Of a stretch of DNA of 64,000 nucleotides, positions 18,954-30,112 are shown piece after piece (within the stretch, counting starts at the first letter, position 1; every line of letters begins with the position of its first letter). The notes under the pieces were generated by a model. It was not told where the DNA came from. It did not search any database and was given only the letters and a program-made list of their open reading frames with translations. The stretch is from Mycobacterium interjectum (GTDB lineage Bacteria > Actinomycetota > Actinomycetes > Mycobacteriales > Mycobacteriaceae): assembly GCA_002102225.1 (NCBI GenBank), contig LQPB01000032.1:62001-126000 (forward strand), in the 5' to 3' direction. A program made the translations under genes and the position numbers.

Positions 18954-21785
18954 TCAGGCGCGTTCGGTGACCGGCTGCGCGGCGTCGCCGTTGAGCGCCG
19001 AAGCGTCGGCCGGCAGCTCGAAGGCCGGGAACGCCGAACCCACCGCGGCCGTCGCCGCGTTGCGCTGGGCCTCCATGCGTGCCAGGGCCGTGTCGGTGAA
19101 CACCGACAGCCCGAGGTCGGGGTTGTAGCCGTGGATCTCCTTGACGTCCAGCTGCGCGAGGAAGTACACGATCTCCTTGGAGACCACCTGGCCCGGGACC
19201 AGCACCGGGAACCCCGGTGGGTAGGGCACCACGAACGTGGTGGACACCAGGGTCCTGCCTTCGGCCAGCCGCCGCCCGGCCATGCCGATCAGGACGTGCT
19301 CGCGGTCCGACTCTTCGTATCCCGCGTAGAACGCCGAGCGCATGTCGCCGAACATGCACGCGTCCACGGGGCGGAAGGCGACGTCGAACTCGCTGAAATC
19401 GGGCAGGTGCGGCAGGTCCTCGGTGATCTCCTCCACCCGGCGCTGCTGCAGGGCGCGGTCCTCCTTGCCGCCGATGGTCTCGCTGCGCTCGAAGTCCGTC
19501 GCGATGCGCCGCAACACGTCGAGCAGGTAATGCACGCTCGACCAGGTGACGCCGATCGTGAAGATCAGCAGCACGCTGTTGATGGAGGTCTTGTTGATCT
19601 GGATGCCAAAGCGGTCCATCAGGATCTTCTCGCGGAAGTCGTAGCCGTTCATGCCGGTCTTGCCGACGAACAGGGTGACGCGCGTCGCGTCGAGCACGAA
19701 CTGGTCGGAACGCCACGCCTCGTTCCACTCGGCCAGCGCGCCCTGCCTGACCTGACGGTACGAACTGACCGACGACGCCCGGAACTCGTCGGGCACCAGG
19801 TCGGACTCGTCGAGGATGCGGAACCACTTGCCGATCAGCCGGTCCTTGCGGACCCGGTGCCGGAACACCAGCGCCATGTTGTAGGTGTTGCGGACCAGCT
19901 CGAAGCCTTCGATGTCGACCTGGCGGCGCGCCAGGTCCAGCGACGCCAGCAGCTGCTGGTTCGGCGACGTCGAGGTGTGGGTCAAAAACGCCTCGGCGAA
20001 CGCGTCGCGGGTCAGCGCCTTGAAATCCTGGTCGCGGACGTGGACCATCGACGCCTGCCGGAACGCCGACAGGGACTTGTGCGTGGAGTGCGTGGCGTAC
20101 ACCCGCACCCGCGCGCGGCCGGGGTCGGGAAGCAGCCGGCGCTCCACCCACTCGGAGCGATCCACCCCCTCCATCTCCGCGGCCCAATCACGGTACTGGG
20201 CAGCGTATTCCGGTGACGCCAGCATCTGTTCGAGGCGTTCGGCGGAGATCATCGCGGTCCGCTGCCGGGCCCACGGCACCGCGGTGGCGAACGCGTACCA
20301 CGCCTCGTCCCACAAGAAGCAGATGTCCGGCTTGATCGCCAGCACCTCCTCCATCACCCGGCGCGGGTTGTACACGACGCCGTCGAACGTGCAGTTGGTG
20401 AGCAGCAGCATCCGCACCCGATGCAGCTGACCGGCGGCCTCGAGGTCCAGCAACGCCTTCTTGATCGTGTGCAGCGACACGGCCCCGTAGATCGCGTACT
20501 CGGGCAGCGGGTAGGCGTCCAGGTACAGCGGGTAGGCCCCGGCGAGCACCAGGCCGTAGTGGTGCGATTTGTGGCAGTTGCGGTCGATCAGCACGATGTC
20601 GCCCGGGCGGGTCAGGGCCTGCACGACGATCTTGTTGGCGGTCGAGGTGCCGTTGGTGACGAAGTAGGTGTGATTGGCGTTCCACGTCACGGCCGCCTTG
20701 TCCATCGCCGCCTTGATGTTGCCGTGCGGGTCCAGCAGTGAATCCAATCCCCCCGACGTGGTGGACGTCTCGGCCATGAAGATGTTGCGGCCGTAGAACT
20801 CCCCCATGTCCTGCAGGGTCTTGGAGTTGAAGATGCTGGCCCCACGCGCGACCGGCAGCGCGTGGAACTGGCCGACCGGGGCGGCCGCGTAGGCGCACAG
20901 GGCGTCGAAAAACGGTGTGCTGAAACGGTTTCGCAGGCCCGCGAGCACGGTGCTGTTCAGGTCGGTGACGTCGTTGAGCCGGTAGAAGGTGCGGTCGTAG
21001 ACGTCGGGTTCGTCCTCGGTCTCCGCGGCGATCGACTCGTCGGTGAGCAGGTAGAGGTCGATGTGCGGCCGTAGCTCCCTGATCCATTCGGCGCATTCGA
21101 CCCAGTCCTGGGTGTCCCTGGCCACCACGTCGTCGCCGGCCGGACCGAGCAACGTGTTCATCAGCGGCACCCGGTCGCGGGACCGCAGCGGCAGGTCGTG
21201 GCGGATGATCGCGGCCTGAATCTCCCCGTTCAGCGCGACCGCGGTGATCGCGTCCTCGATGCTTCCCACGATGAGCAGCTCGTACTGCACGTCGTCGGAC
21301 GGCCGGCGCAGCGCCCGCAGGCACTCGGCCAGACTGTCCGGCGCCGTCGCCGGGGCGTCGTCGGCGAGCAGCACCGTGTAGAACTGCTGCTGCTTGGCCT
21401 GGGCGACCAGCTCCTGCTCTGCCAGCGGCGCGGAGGTGTCGAAAAGCCCTGCGCGGTCGCCGTATTCACCCAGCAGCCGCACGGCCAGCGACACCTCCTC
21501 GGCGAGCCGCACCGTCGACAGCGCGTCGAGGTGGACGCGGAACGTCGCCAGGTTCGCCGCACCGGGGTACAGCCAATACCGCTCGTAGGCCGCCAGCCGA
21601 TTCATCAGCCGCTGCACCCGGCACACGTCGTGCGTCTTGTCCAGGCCGGCGAGGTCCACTTCGGCCAGGTGACGGCACGCGTCGTCGAGCAGGTTCCAGG
21701 TGTCCAGGCGCGTGTGCGACGGGTTGGCCACCGCGGCCAGCGCGGACACACGAAGCCGGCGCGGACGGGCGCTGTCTCGATCCAT
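18954..21785 (-). CDS. Orn/Lys/Arg decarboxylase family protein (Rv2531c-like)
   Basis: A 943-residue PLP-dependent fold-type I decarboxylase with an N-terminal wing/receiver-like region (about 1-300), the PLP-binding core with Lys in VYATHSTHKSLSAFRQASM, and the C-terminal lobe (PYPPGFPVLVPGQ). It closely resembles Rv2531c, annotated as an amino-acid decarboxylase; the amino acid cannot be decided. ATG 21785 (MDRDSARPRRLRVSAL) is preferred because similarity to Rv2531c begins there, although ATG 21803 is also open. It lies 37 bases downstream of the 33-residue membrane peptide. Confidence 0.9.
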   Translation of the reverse strand: MDRDSARPRRLRVSALAAVANPSHTRLDTWNLLDDACRHLAEVDLAGLDKTHDVCRVQRLMNRLAAYERYWLYPGAANLATFRVHLDALSTVRLAEEVSLAVRLLGEYGDRAGLFDTSAPLAEQELVAQAKQQQFYTVLLADDAPATAPDSLAECLRALRRPSDDVQYELLIVGSIEDAITAVALNGEIQAAIIRHDLPLRSRDRVPLMNTLLGPAGDDVVARDTQDWVECAEWIRELRPHIDLYLLTDESIAAETEDEPDVYDRTFYRLNDVTDLNSTVLAGLRNRFSTPFFDALCAYAAAPVGQFHALPVARGASIFNSKTLQDMGEFYGRNIFMAETSTTSGGLDSLLDPHGNIKAAMDKAAVTWNANHTYFVTNGTSTANKIVVQALTRPGDIVLIDRNCHKSHHYGLVLAGAYPLYLDAYPLPEYAIYGAVSLHTIKKALLDLEAAGQLHRVRMLLLTNCTFDGVVYNPRRVMEEVLAIKPDICFLWDEAWYAFATAVPWARQRTAMISAERLEQMLASPEYAAQYRDWAAEMEGVDRSEWVERRLLPDPGRARVRVYATHSTHKSLSAFRQASMVHVRDQDFKALTRDAFAEAFLTHTSTSPNQQLLASLDLARRQVDIEGFELVRNTYNMALVFRHRVRKDRLIGKWFRILDESDLVPDEFRASSVSSYRQVRQGALAEWNEAWRSDQFVLDATRVTLFVGKTGMNGYDFREKILMDRFGIQINKTSINSVLLIFTIGVTWSSVHYLLDVLRRIATDFERSETIGGKEDRALQQRRVEEITEDLPHLPDFSEFDVAFRPVDACMFGDMRSAFYAGYEESDREHVLIGMAGRRLAEGRTLVSTTFVVPYPPGFPVLVPGQVVSKEIVYFLAQLDVKEIHGYNPDLGLSVFTDTALARMEAQRNAATAAVGSAFPAFELPADASALNGDAAQPVTERA

Positions 21786-21822
21786 CTGGCCATTGTGGCC
21801 CACTTCGCCGCGCGCGCGATCA

Positions 21823-21924
21823 TTATCGGCGGTCCGATTTGCCGTAGGCGACGGCCACGACGAGTCCCACCGCCGCGATCAAGACAAACAGTATGACCAC
21901 GGGGTCGACCAGTTCGAATATCAC
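21823..21924 (-). CDS. 33-residue single-span membrane peptide
   Basis: A short gene reading MIFELVDPVVILFVLIAAVG, then LVVAVAYGKSDRR and TAA. One membrane helix with an acidic N-terminal flank and a basic C-terminal tail, so the tail should face the cytoplasm. Its GTG start (21924-21922) overlaps the TGA of the GreA-like gene (21923-21921) as GTGA, the same coupling used by undoubted genes in this window. It is too short for routine gene calling. Function unknown; the size recalls KdpF-type small subunits but the sequence does not. Confidence 0.65.
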   Translation of the reverse strand: MIFELVDPVVILFVLIAAVGLVVAVAYGKSDRR

Positions 21925-22382
21925 GCGACCGACTCGGAAACGTAGGGAACCGCGCTGATCAACGTCACGACCGGGCTGGCGCCATCGGGAATGGAGTAGA
22001 CGCGCGACTCCCCCGGACGCGCACCGGCGATCGCGCGACCCAGCGGCGACAGCGTCGAGTACACCTTGATGTCGGCGTCTTTGGCGCCGTAGCGGCCCAG
22101 CAGGAAGGTTTCCGTCTCGCCGCTGTCCTCGTAGCGGATGGTCAGAACCTTGCCCGGCTCGGCGGTGTGCTCCGGGGCGTCCCGCACGATCGCGCGGGCC
22201 AGCAGATCCTCGATCTCCCGGATGCGGGCGCGTCGCGCCGAGTAACGCGCGATGCGGTTGGCATCGCAATCCATGAAGTCGTCCGGCACTTCGATGCTGC
22301 GGCGAGAGCGCAGCGCGGTCAGCTCGCTCATCAGCCGGCCGTACTCGCGTCCGGTCAGCCAGATTCCTTGCTTGTCAATCAT
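21921..22382 (-). CDS. GreA/GreB-family transcript cleavage factor-like protein
   Basis: A 153-residue protein with an N-terminal coiled-coil hairpin (about residues 8-75) and a C-terminal FKBP-like domain containing ETETFLLGRYGAKDADIKVYS, STLSPLGRAIAGARPGES and VYSIPDG, as in Gre factors. The coil tip has the acidic stretch VPDDFMDCDANR, where Gre factors place the residues that promote RNA cleavage by RNA polymerase. It is not the housekeeping mycobacterial GreA, so it is probably a paralogue with a specialised role. Followed by the coupled 33-residue peptide. Confidence 0.82.
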   Translation of the reverse strand: MIDKQGIWLTGREYGRLMSELTALRSRRSIEVPDDFMDCDANRIARYSARRARIREIEDLLARAIVRDAPEHTAEPGKVLTIRYEDSGETETFLLGRYGAKDADIKVYSTLSPLGRAIAGARPGESRVYSIPDGASPVVTLISAVPYVSESVA

Positions 22383-22408
22383 TTTCGGTGTTTCTCTTTC
22401 ATTGGGGT

Positions 22409-22451
22409 GTCGTCAGGGACGGGCCGCGGTCGGGCAACCGTCCCTGACGAC
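22409..22451. terminator. Perfect 14-bp inverted repeat between Rv1733c-like and greA-like genes
   Basis: GTCGTCAGGGACGG (22409-22422) and its exact inverted copy (22438-22451) enclose a 15-base loop. The hairpin starts 12 bases past the stop of the Rv1733c-like gene and ends 27 bases before the greA-like start, both on the minus strand. It has no U-tract, common for mycobacterial hairpin terminators. It could terminate the upstream gene or act in the greA-like leader. Confidence 0.7.
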
Positions 22452-22462
22452 TCGGTGCGCGG

Positions 22463-23062
22463 CTATTCCGCGGTGCTGCTAACCAGGCGGTCGAAGTCCC
22501 GCTGCCAGCCGGCGTGGCGGCTGCGGTCGAGGAGGATGCGCGCCAGGCCGAACAGCGCTACCGCCCCGGTGACGACGCCGAACCAGAAGGCCGCCCCGGC
22601 CGCGACCGCCTCGTCCAGGGCGGAAAACATCGGCTTGCTGACCGGCGAGCCCTGCTCGTCGACCCACACGTCAACGCGATCACCGGGTTTCACCGCCCGC
22701 GGCACGGCCACCATGCCGGTGTGTTCGGCCCCCGCGGCGACCCATCTTGCCGGCGCGGTGACGGTTGGGCTGGAGAGATTTCGGCGGCCGTCGCTTTCGC
22801 CCGTGATCGTCGCGACGACCTGGTGGCGGGTCTGCGCCTGCTCGGCGTAGACGCGGGCGCGGGATTCGTGGACCGCGGTCCCGACGGCGGCCGCGAGGGG
22901 CAGCGCGAGGATCGATACCGCGAACGCCAGCACCAACAACAGCGCTTCGACCCGGTCGGTGTTGCGCACCAACGGGTTCCGGCCGAACAGTCGCCCGAGC
23001 GGCCCTGGCATGCGCGCCGGAACGGCAAAGGTCTCCAGCTCGTCGGGGCGCGGAGTGGTCAT
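22463..23062 (-). CDS. Rv1733c-family membrane protein
   Basis: A 199-residue protein with two membrane helices (about residues 42-64 and 155-178) around a domain containing ARVYAEQAQTRHQVVATI, VTAPARWVAAG, GDRVDVWVDEQG. The block SRNPLVR/GRNPLVRNTDRVEA before helix 1 and the Gln-Thr-Arg-His motif identify the Rv1733c family, whose namesake is a DosR-regulated T-cell antigen. ATG 23062 is chosen for its GAGGTGA ribosome binding site 8 bases upstream. No DosR box was found. It is the last gene before the hairpin and lies about 130 bases after pucR. Confidence 0.82.
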   Translation of the reverse strand: MTTPRPDELETFAVPARMPGPLGRLFGRNPLVRNTDRVEALLLVLAFAVSILALPLAAAVGTAVHESRARVYAEQAQTRHQVVATITGESDGRRNLSSPTVTAPARWVAAGAEHTGMVAVPRAVKPGDRVDVWVDEQGSPVSKPMFSALDEAVAAGAAFWFGVVTGAVALFGLARILLDRSRHAGWQRDFDRLVSSTAE

Positions 23063-23190
23063 GGGATCGGTCACCTCAAAACCGGGACATTGGTGGACAA
23101 CTCCATGGTGCGGCACAAGGCGGCCGCGGGCGTTGCCCCAGCCGGACAACACCGCCGCCCCGCGTTGTCGCGTTCCGACAGTGCGCCCGG

Positions 23191-24714
23191 TCAGCGGTCG
23201 GTGGCCGCCAACTCGATCGTCATCGCCAGCCGCTTCTTGGGATCGTCCAGCGACAGCGTGGTGATCTCGGCCATCTTGCGCAGCCGGTATCGCACGGTGT
23301 TCTCGTGCACCCCCAGCCGCTCCCCGGCGCGCACCGGGTCCCCCTGGGCTTCGAGCCAGGCCCGCAGCGTGGCGACATAGTCCGTCGAGTTCTCCCGGTC
23401 GTGGCGGCGCAGTTCGGCGACCGGGCCACGGTCCGGCAGCCGGCCGGCCCGAGCGGCGGTGCGCAGCCGCTGCAGCAGGATGTCGTCCCACGCCTCGTCG
23501 TACGCCGGCGGTGCGCCGCCGCGTGCGGCCAACTCGTGCAGCGCCAGGCACTCGTCGGCCTCGCGCCGCGCGGCGATGAGGTCGGTCGCCTCGGCCGGCC
23601 CGCTGACGCCCGCCGCGACGTCCACCGCCTCGGGCAGGGCCGCCTTGAGGTCGGCTACCCAGCGCCGCGCGGGCGCCGCGCCCTCGCCGGGCAGCAGCGT
23701 GTAGACGGTGTTTCCGGCCAGTGCGCTGCGACCGGGCCGCGACCAACCGAATCCCGTGGTCGCGCGATCGAACGCCAACAGCAGCGCGGCGTCCCGCTCA
23801 CCGCCGACGGACGCCTGCAGCGCGACGACCCGCAGCGGGCCGCGCGGCAGGCCCAGCCTGGTGGCGAGCGTCGCGGCATCGATGGTGCCCTCCAACAATT
23901 CAATGACCAGCTCGGATTCGATCTGGCGCTCCAGGTCCGCGCTGGCCCGGGAGCGCAGCAAATGCAGGGCCACCGTCCGGGCGCCGTCGGTCAGCGCGGC
24001 GCGCTCGGCGCCATCCAACGGGGCCACGCACGCCACCCAGACCGAACCCAGCAGCTCCTGCCCGGAACGCACCGCCACCACCATGCGCCCGGTCAGGCCG
24101 TATTCGGCGTCCGGTGCGACATACACCGGGTCGTCGGAGGCGGCCAGGTGCGCGAACACGCCTCGCGCCTCGAACAGCGCGCGCAGCCGCTCGGGGGCCT
24201 GACGGCCCAGGATGGTCTCCGCCCGCGCGGGGTCGGCGTGCTGCTGCAGCCGCGAGTACGCCAGCACCCGCAGCAGCCGGTCCTCGATCGTCACCGCGCC
24301 GCCGGTCGACTCGGCCAGGCTGTCGGCCAGCGCGAACATATCCGTTGGGCCGCGGCCGGATTCGGTCTCGCGGCCCTCCAGCACCAGCCCGTAGACGACC
24401 GCGGCGACCTCGCTCCACGACACCGACCCGTCGAGCACCATCACCGCTTTCGGCTCGGCGCCGCCGTCGGGCGCCGTCGGCTCCGCGCCGTCGCGCGTCA
24501 GCACCACCACCGCGCGGGCCGCCGCCGCCCACCCGAGCGCTTCCTGCGGCGAGCCGGCGCCGATCGCCAGCAACACGTCGCCCACCAGGGGACGCTCGGC
24601 GGTCGGTTCGTGAATCACCACGCTGCGCAGTTCGGTCGACCTGGGCAGTGCGGACCAGCGCAGCCGGACCCCGTAGCCCCCCAGCACATTCACCAGGCGG
24701 TCCAAAGTGATCAC
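23191..24714 (-). CDS. PucR-family transcriptional regulator
   Basis: A 507-residue regulator with an N-terminal PucR domain, a GGDEF-like central region, and a C-terminal helix-turn-helix of the PucR_2/HTH_30 type (GERLGVHENTVRYRLRKMAEI, then DDPKKRLAMTIEL). Family members often control purine or amino-acid catabolism genes in response to metabolites; the target here is unknown. GTG 24714 starts 14 bases after the end of the Rv2532c-like gene, on the same strand, and the Rv1733c-like gene follows. Confidence 0.88.
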   Translation of the reverse strand: MITLDRLVNVLGGYGVRLRWSALPRSTELRSVVIHEPTAERPLVGDVLLAIGAGSPQEALGWAAAARAVVVLTRDGAEPTAPDGGAEPKAVMVLDGSVSWSEVAAVVYGLVLEGRETESGRGPTDMFALADSLAESTGGAVTIEDRLLRVLAYSRLQQHADPARAETILGRQAPERLRALFEARGVFAHLAASDDPVYVAPDAEYGLTGRMVVAVRSGQELLGSVWVACVAPLDGAERAALTDGARTVALHLLRSRASADLERQIESELVIELLEGTIDAATLATRLGLPRGPLRVVALQASVGGERDAALLLAFDRATTGFGWSRPGRSALAGNTVYTLLPGEGAAPARRWVADLKAALPEAVDVAAGVSGPAEATDLIAARREADECLALHELAARGGAPPAYDEAWDDILLQRLRTAARAGRLPDRGPVAELRRHDRENSTDYVATLRAWLEAQGDPVRAGERLGVHENTVRYRLRKMAEITTLSLDDPKKRLAMTIELAATDR

Positions 24715-24728
24715 GCGCCGCTCCCGGG

Positions 24729-25115
24729 TCAGCCGTCCAGTTCGTCGTCGCTATCCACGATGCGCCGATTCGCCCGGCCGTCCATCCACCGCAGCACCGG
24801 AAGCTCCCGGCTGCGCGCCGGCAACTCGGTGACGTCGCTCAAAGACCGCACCACGGCCTGCGTCAGGCCCATGATGGCAGCCATCACCGGCAGCAGCGGC
24901 TGCAGCGGCCGGGCCGCCGAGCGGACCGTGCTGATGCGGCGGGCCACCACAAGGCGCTCGATCGAGTGATACAGCCAGGCACCCACGCCCAGCGCGTAGA
25001 TCGCCAGCGCGGAGGCGACCACGGTCCACCCGTACGCGGCGCACACGACGGCGCCCAGCACCACCGTCGCGGCCAGGAAGGCGGCGACGGCCACGCGCAG
25101 CTCCAGCCGCGTCAC
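24729..25115 (-). CDS. Small membrane protein downstream of nusB (Rv2532c-like)
   Basis: A 128-residue protein with two N-terminal membrane helices (about 9-28 and 33-50, [17 protein letters not shown] and [17 protein letters not shown]) and a charged cytoplasmic tail ending [11 protein letters not shown]. It corresponds in position and sequence to the hypothetical Rv2532c. GTG 25115 overlaps the nusB stop as GTGA, fixing the start. Function unknown. Confidence 0.85.
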   Translation of the reverse strand: MTRLELRVAVAAFLAATVVLGAVVCAAYGWTVVASALAIYALGVGAWLYHSIERLVVARRISTVRSAARPLQPLLPVMAAIMGLTQAVVRSLSDVTELPARSRELPVLRWMDGRANRRIVDSDDELDG

Positions 25116-25576
25116 GGTTCTTTCCGGACCGCCCGGGCCGCCGCCCTGATCTGCGGCGTCACCAGCATGACCTGGCCCAGCACCCCGTTGACGAAGCCGG
25201 GCGAGTCGTCGGTGGACAGCTCCTTGGCCAGCTGCACGGCCTCGTCGACGGCGACCGGCTCCGGCACGTCGTCGGCGTAGAGCAGCTCCCACACCGCGAC
25301 GCGCAGGATCGCCCGGTCCACCGCGGGCAGCCGGTCCAGCGTCCAGCCCTGCAGGTGCGAGGTGATCAGGTCGTCGATGTGGGCGCTGTGTTCGCTGACC
25401 CCGCGGGCCGCCGCGGCCGTGTAGGGGTACAGCGGCGCCACGTCCGGGTTGGCGTCGGCCAGCGCGGTGCGGACGTCGACGACCTCCGCCGGGCTCAACC
25501 CGCGCGCCTCGGCCTCGAACAGCAGGTCGACGGCGCGCTTGCGCGCCTGATGACGTCCCTTGGGAGGCCGGCTCAC
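25112..25576 (-). CDS. nusB: Transcription antitermination factor NusB
   Basis: A 154-residue all-helical NusB that binds boxA RNA with NusE (ribosomal S10) to form the rRNA antitermination complex. Recognisable parts are [21 protein letters not shown] near the N-terminus, [18 protein letters not shown], and [29 protein letters not shown] 25576 overlaps the efp TGA as GTGA, so it is coupled to efp. Confidence 0.97.
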   Translation of the reverse strand: MSRPPKGRHQARKRAVDLLFEAEARGLSPAEVVDVRTALADANPDVAPLYPYTAAAARGVSEHSAHIDDLITSHLQGWTLDRLPAVDRAILRVAVWELLYADDVPEPVAVDEAVQLAKELSTDDSPGFVNGVLGQVMLVTPQIRAAARAVRKEP

Positions 25577-26136
25577 GCGTTGACGCGGCCTAGGTAGCTG
25601 CCGTCGCGCGTGTCCACCTTCAGCTTGTCCCCGGTGTTGATGAACAGCGGCACCTGGATCTCCGCGCCGGTCTCCACCGTGGCGGGCTTGGTGCCCGCGC
25701 TGGACCGGTCGCCCTGCAGCCCGGGCTCGGTGTGGGTGACCTCCATCTCGACGGACACCGGCAGCTCGATGTACAGGGGCGCCCCGTTGTGGAAGGCCAC
25801 CTGCACCGGCAGGCTCTCCAGCAGGAACCGCGCGGCGTCGCCGACCAGGGACTCGGGCAGGTGGTGCTGTTCGTAGTCCTGGCTGTCCATGAAGACGAAG
25901 TCCGAGCCGTCGCGGTACAGGTAGGTGGTGTCGCGACGGTCGACCGTGGCGGTCTCGACCTTCACGCCCGCGTTGTACGTCTTGTCGACCACCTTGCCGG
26001 AGACGACGTTCTTCAGCTTGGTGCGCACGAAGGCCGGCCCCTTGCCGGGTTTGACGTGCTGGAACTCGACGATCTGCCACAGCTGGCCGTCGATCACCAG
26101 CACCAGTCCGTTCTTGAAGTCGGCAGTACTTGGCAC
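25573..26136 (-). CDS. efp: Elongation factor P
   Basis: Relieves ribosome stalling on polyproline stretches. The 187-residue protein has the three beta-barrel domains, with the conserved Lys32 at the tip of the domain I loop (VKPGKGPAF) and the C-terminal signature [24 protein letters not shown]. Starts with GTG 26136, preceded by AGGAGA 10 bases upstream. It follows pepQ on the same strand after about 100 bases, as in M. tuberculosis. Confidence 0.98.
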   Translation of the reverse strand: MPSTADFKNGLVLVIDGQLWQIVEFQHVKPGKGPAFVRTKLKNVVSGKVVDKTYNAGVKVETATVDRRDTTYLYRDGSDFVFMDSQDYEQHHLPESLVGDAARFLLESLPVQVAFHNGAPLYIELPVSVEMEVTHTEPGLQGDRSSAGTKPATVETGAEIQVPLFINTGDKLKVDTRDGSYLGRVNA

Positions 26137-26237
26137 GGTCGGTAAATCTCCTACGGGGGCCGGATATTCGGGGGCGTGGACTCGCGCGTGCGTCGCTGCG
26201 ACGGCGCGGCCACCCGGTGCAGCTTACCCGCGGCCCC

Positions 26238-27335
26238 CTAACCGAGGATGGCCAGTTCCTTCGGGAACCGGGTCAGCAGCTCGGGCGCCTTGTCGCCCAC
26301 CACCAGGGTGTCCTCGATCCGGACGCCGCCGCGGCCGGGCAGGTAGACGCCGGGCTCGACGGTGACCACCGACCCCGCCAGCAGCGTGCCGCTGGACGTC
26401 GCCCCGATCCCCGGGGCTTCGTGGATCTGCAGGCCCACGCCGTGCCCCAGGCCGTGGCCGAACAGCTCGCCGTACCCGGCGTCGGCGATCAGCCGCCGCG
26501 CGGCGCCGTCCACCTCGCGCAGGTCGGCGCCCGGCTTCAGCGCCTCCCGGCCGGCGCGCTGCGCCTCGGCGACCAGCTGGTAGATCTCCAGCTGCCAATC
26601 GGCGGCCTTGCCCAGCACGAAGGTGCGGGTCATGTCGGAGTGGTAGCCGGCGACCAGGGCGCCGAAGTCGATCTTGACGAAGTCGCCGTCGGCCAGCGCC
26701 GCGTCGGTCGGGCGGTGGTGCGGAATGGCCGAATTCGGCCCGGCGGCCACGATGGTCTCGAACGAGATCGCGTCCGCGCCGTGGTCGAGCATCAGCGACT
26801 CCAGGTCCCGGCTCACCTCGCGCTCGGTCCGCCCGGGCCGCAGCCCGCCGCGGGCCACCAGCTCGGCCAGCGCGGCGTCGGCCGCCTCGCAGGCCAGGCG
26901 CAGCAGCGCCACCTCGCCGGCGTCCTTGACCTCGCGCAGCGCCTCGACGGTCCCGGCGGCCCGCACCAGCTCGGTGGACCCGTTGCGCTCCTCGATCTCG
27001 GCGGTCAGCGCGTCGAAGCCGTCGACGGTGACGACGTTGCTCTCGAAGCCCAGCTTGCCGACCGCGGCGTCGGCGGCCCGGCCCGCCAGGTAGCGCCCGA
27101 CGGCCCGCTCGATGGCGACCTCGAGGTCGGGCGCCTGCTCGGCGGCCTGGGTGCGGTACCGGCCGTCGGTGGCCAGCACGGGCCCCCGATCGTCGGCGAA
27201 AACGAGCAACGCGCCGTTCGAGCCGGTGAATCCCGACAGGTACCGCACGTTGATCAGGTCGGTGACCAGCATCGCGTCCAGCCCGCTGGCCCCGATTTGC
27301 GCTCTCAGATTGTCTCGACGCTGGGAATGTGTCAC
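26238..27335 (-). CDS. pepQ: Xaa-Pro aminopeptidase/dipeptidase (M24B)
   Basis: A 365-residue metallopeptidase that cleaves X-Pro bonds. N-terminal creatinase-like domain (1-130) and a pita-bread catalytic domain with metal ligands visible in [20 protein letters not shown] (two Asp), [14 protein letters not shown] (His), and [18 protein letters not shown] (two Glu). Placement directly before efp matches Rv2535c. Proline peptides and EF-P share a proline theme, though this is only suggestive. Confidence 0.94.
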   Translation of the reverse strand: MTHSQRRDNLRAQIGASGLDAMLVTDLINVRYLSGFTGSNGALLVFADDRGPVLATDGRYRTQAAEQAPDLEVAIERAVGRYLAGRAADAAVGKLGFESNVVTVDGFDALTAEIEERNGSTELVRAAGTVEALREVKDAGEVALLRLACEAADAALAELVARGGLRPGRTEREVSRDLESLMLDHGADAISFETIVAAGPNSAIPHHRPTDAALADGDFVKIDFGALVAGYHSDMTRTFVLGKAADWQLEIYQLVAEAQRAGREALKPGADLREVDGAARRLIADAGYGELFGHGLGHGVGLQIHEAPGIGATSSGTLLAGSVVTVEPGVYLPGRGGVRIEDTLVVGDKAPELLTRFPKELAILG

Positions 27336-27368
27336 GACCCTTGACGGTACTCGCTACGCTTTTCCTTC

Positions 27369-28063
27369 ATGAGGAACTGGATGCTGCGCGGATTGGTGTT
27401 CGCCGCGGCCATGGTGGTACTTCGATTGCTCCAAGGTGCGCTCATCAACGCGTGGCAGACACAGGCCGGTCTGATCAGCATCGTGCTGCTGATCTTGTTC
27501 GTGATCGGCGTGGCCATTTGGGGGGTGCTCGACGGCCGGGCCGACGCGAAGGCCCAGCCGGATCCGGACCGCCGCCAGGACCTGGCGATGGTCTGGCTGC
27601 TGGCCGGCCTGTTCGCGGGCATCGTCAGCGGCGCGGTCTCCTGGCTCATCGCGCTGTTCTACCAGGGCCTGTACACCGGGGGCCTGATCAACGAGGTGAC
27701 GACGTTCGCGGCGTTCACCGCGCTGCTCGTCTTCGTGCCCGGGATCATCGGGGTGGCCGTGGGTCGCTGGCGCATCGACCGGCAGTTCGAGAAGGAGCCG
27801 GAGAAGCGCCATGGCGCCGCCGCCGAGCGGGAAGGGGACACCGACGTCTTCTCGGCCGTTCGCGGCGATGAGGCGCCCACCGGCGAGATACCCGCGCAGA
27901 CGGCCGCCGGGGCCCAGGCCGAGGAGCGCACCGGGTCGGTCGCGACCGCCGAGCGCGAGGCGCCCACCGAAACGATCCCGACGTCCGGCGACGACGCCAA
28001 GACCGAGGTGATCCGGACGGACGACGCCCGGCATGCCAAGCCGGGCGAGGAGCCGGAGAAGGG

Positions 28064-28067
<4 letters not shown>
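27369..28067 (+). CDS. Transmembrane protein with acidic C-terminal tail (Rv2536-like)
   Basis: A 232-residue protein with four predicted membrane helices: about 5-25, 34-54 ([19 protein letters not shown]), 72-98 and 108-132. A long hydrophilic tail from about residue 135 contains repeated short acidic and Thr-rich stretches ([20 protein letters not shown]). Matches Rv2536 by position and layout. Divergent from pepQ and convergent with aroQ, whose stop codon overlaps its own by 3 bases. Function unknown; the tail may be phosphorylated or bind partners. Confidence 0.87.

Positions 28068-30111
<2,044 letters not shown>

Positions 30112-30112
<1 letters not shown>

Noticed and set aside
23063..23190. 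Possible DosR box upstream of the Rv1733c-like gene (gggacattggtggacaac)
   Set aside because: The two half-sites do not fit the palindromic GGGAC-based consensus. DosR control is therefore not supported by the sequence.
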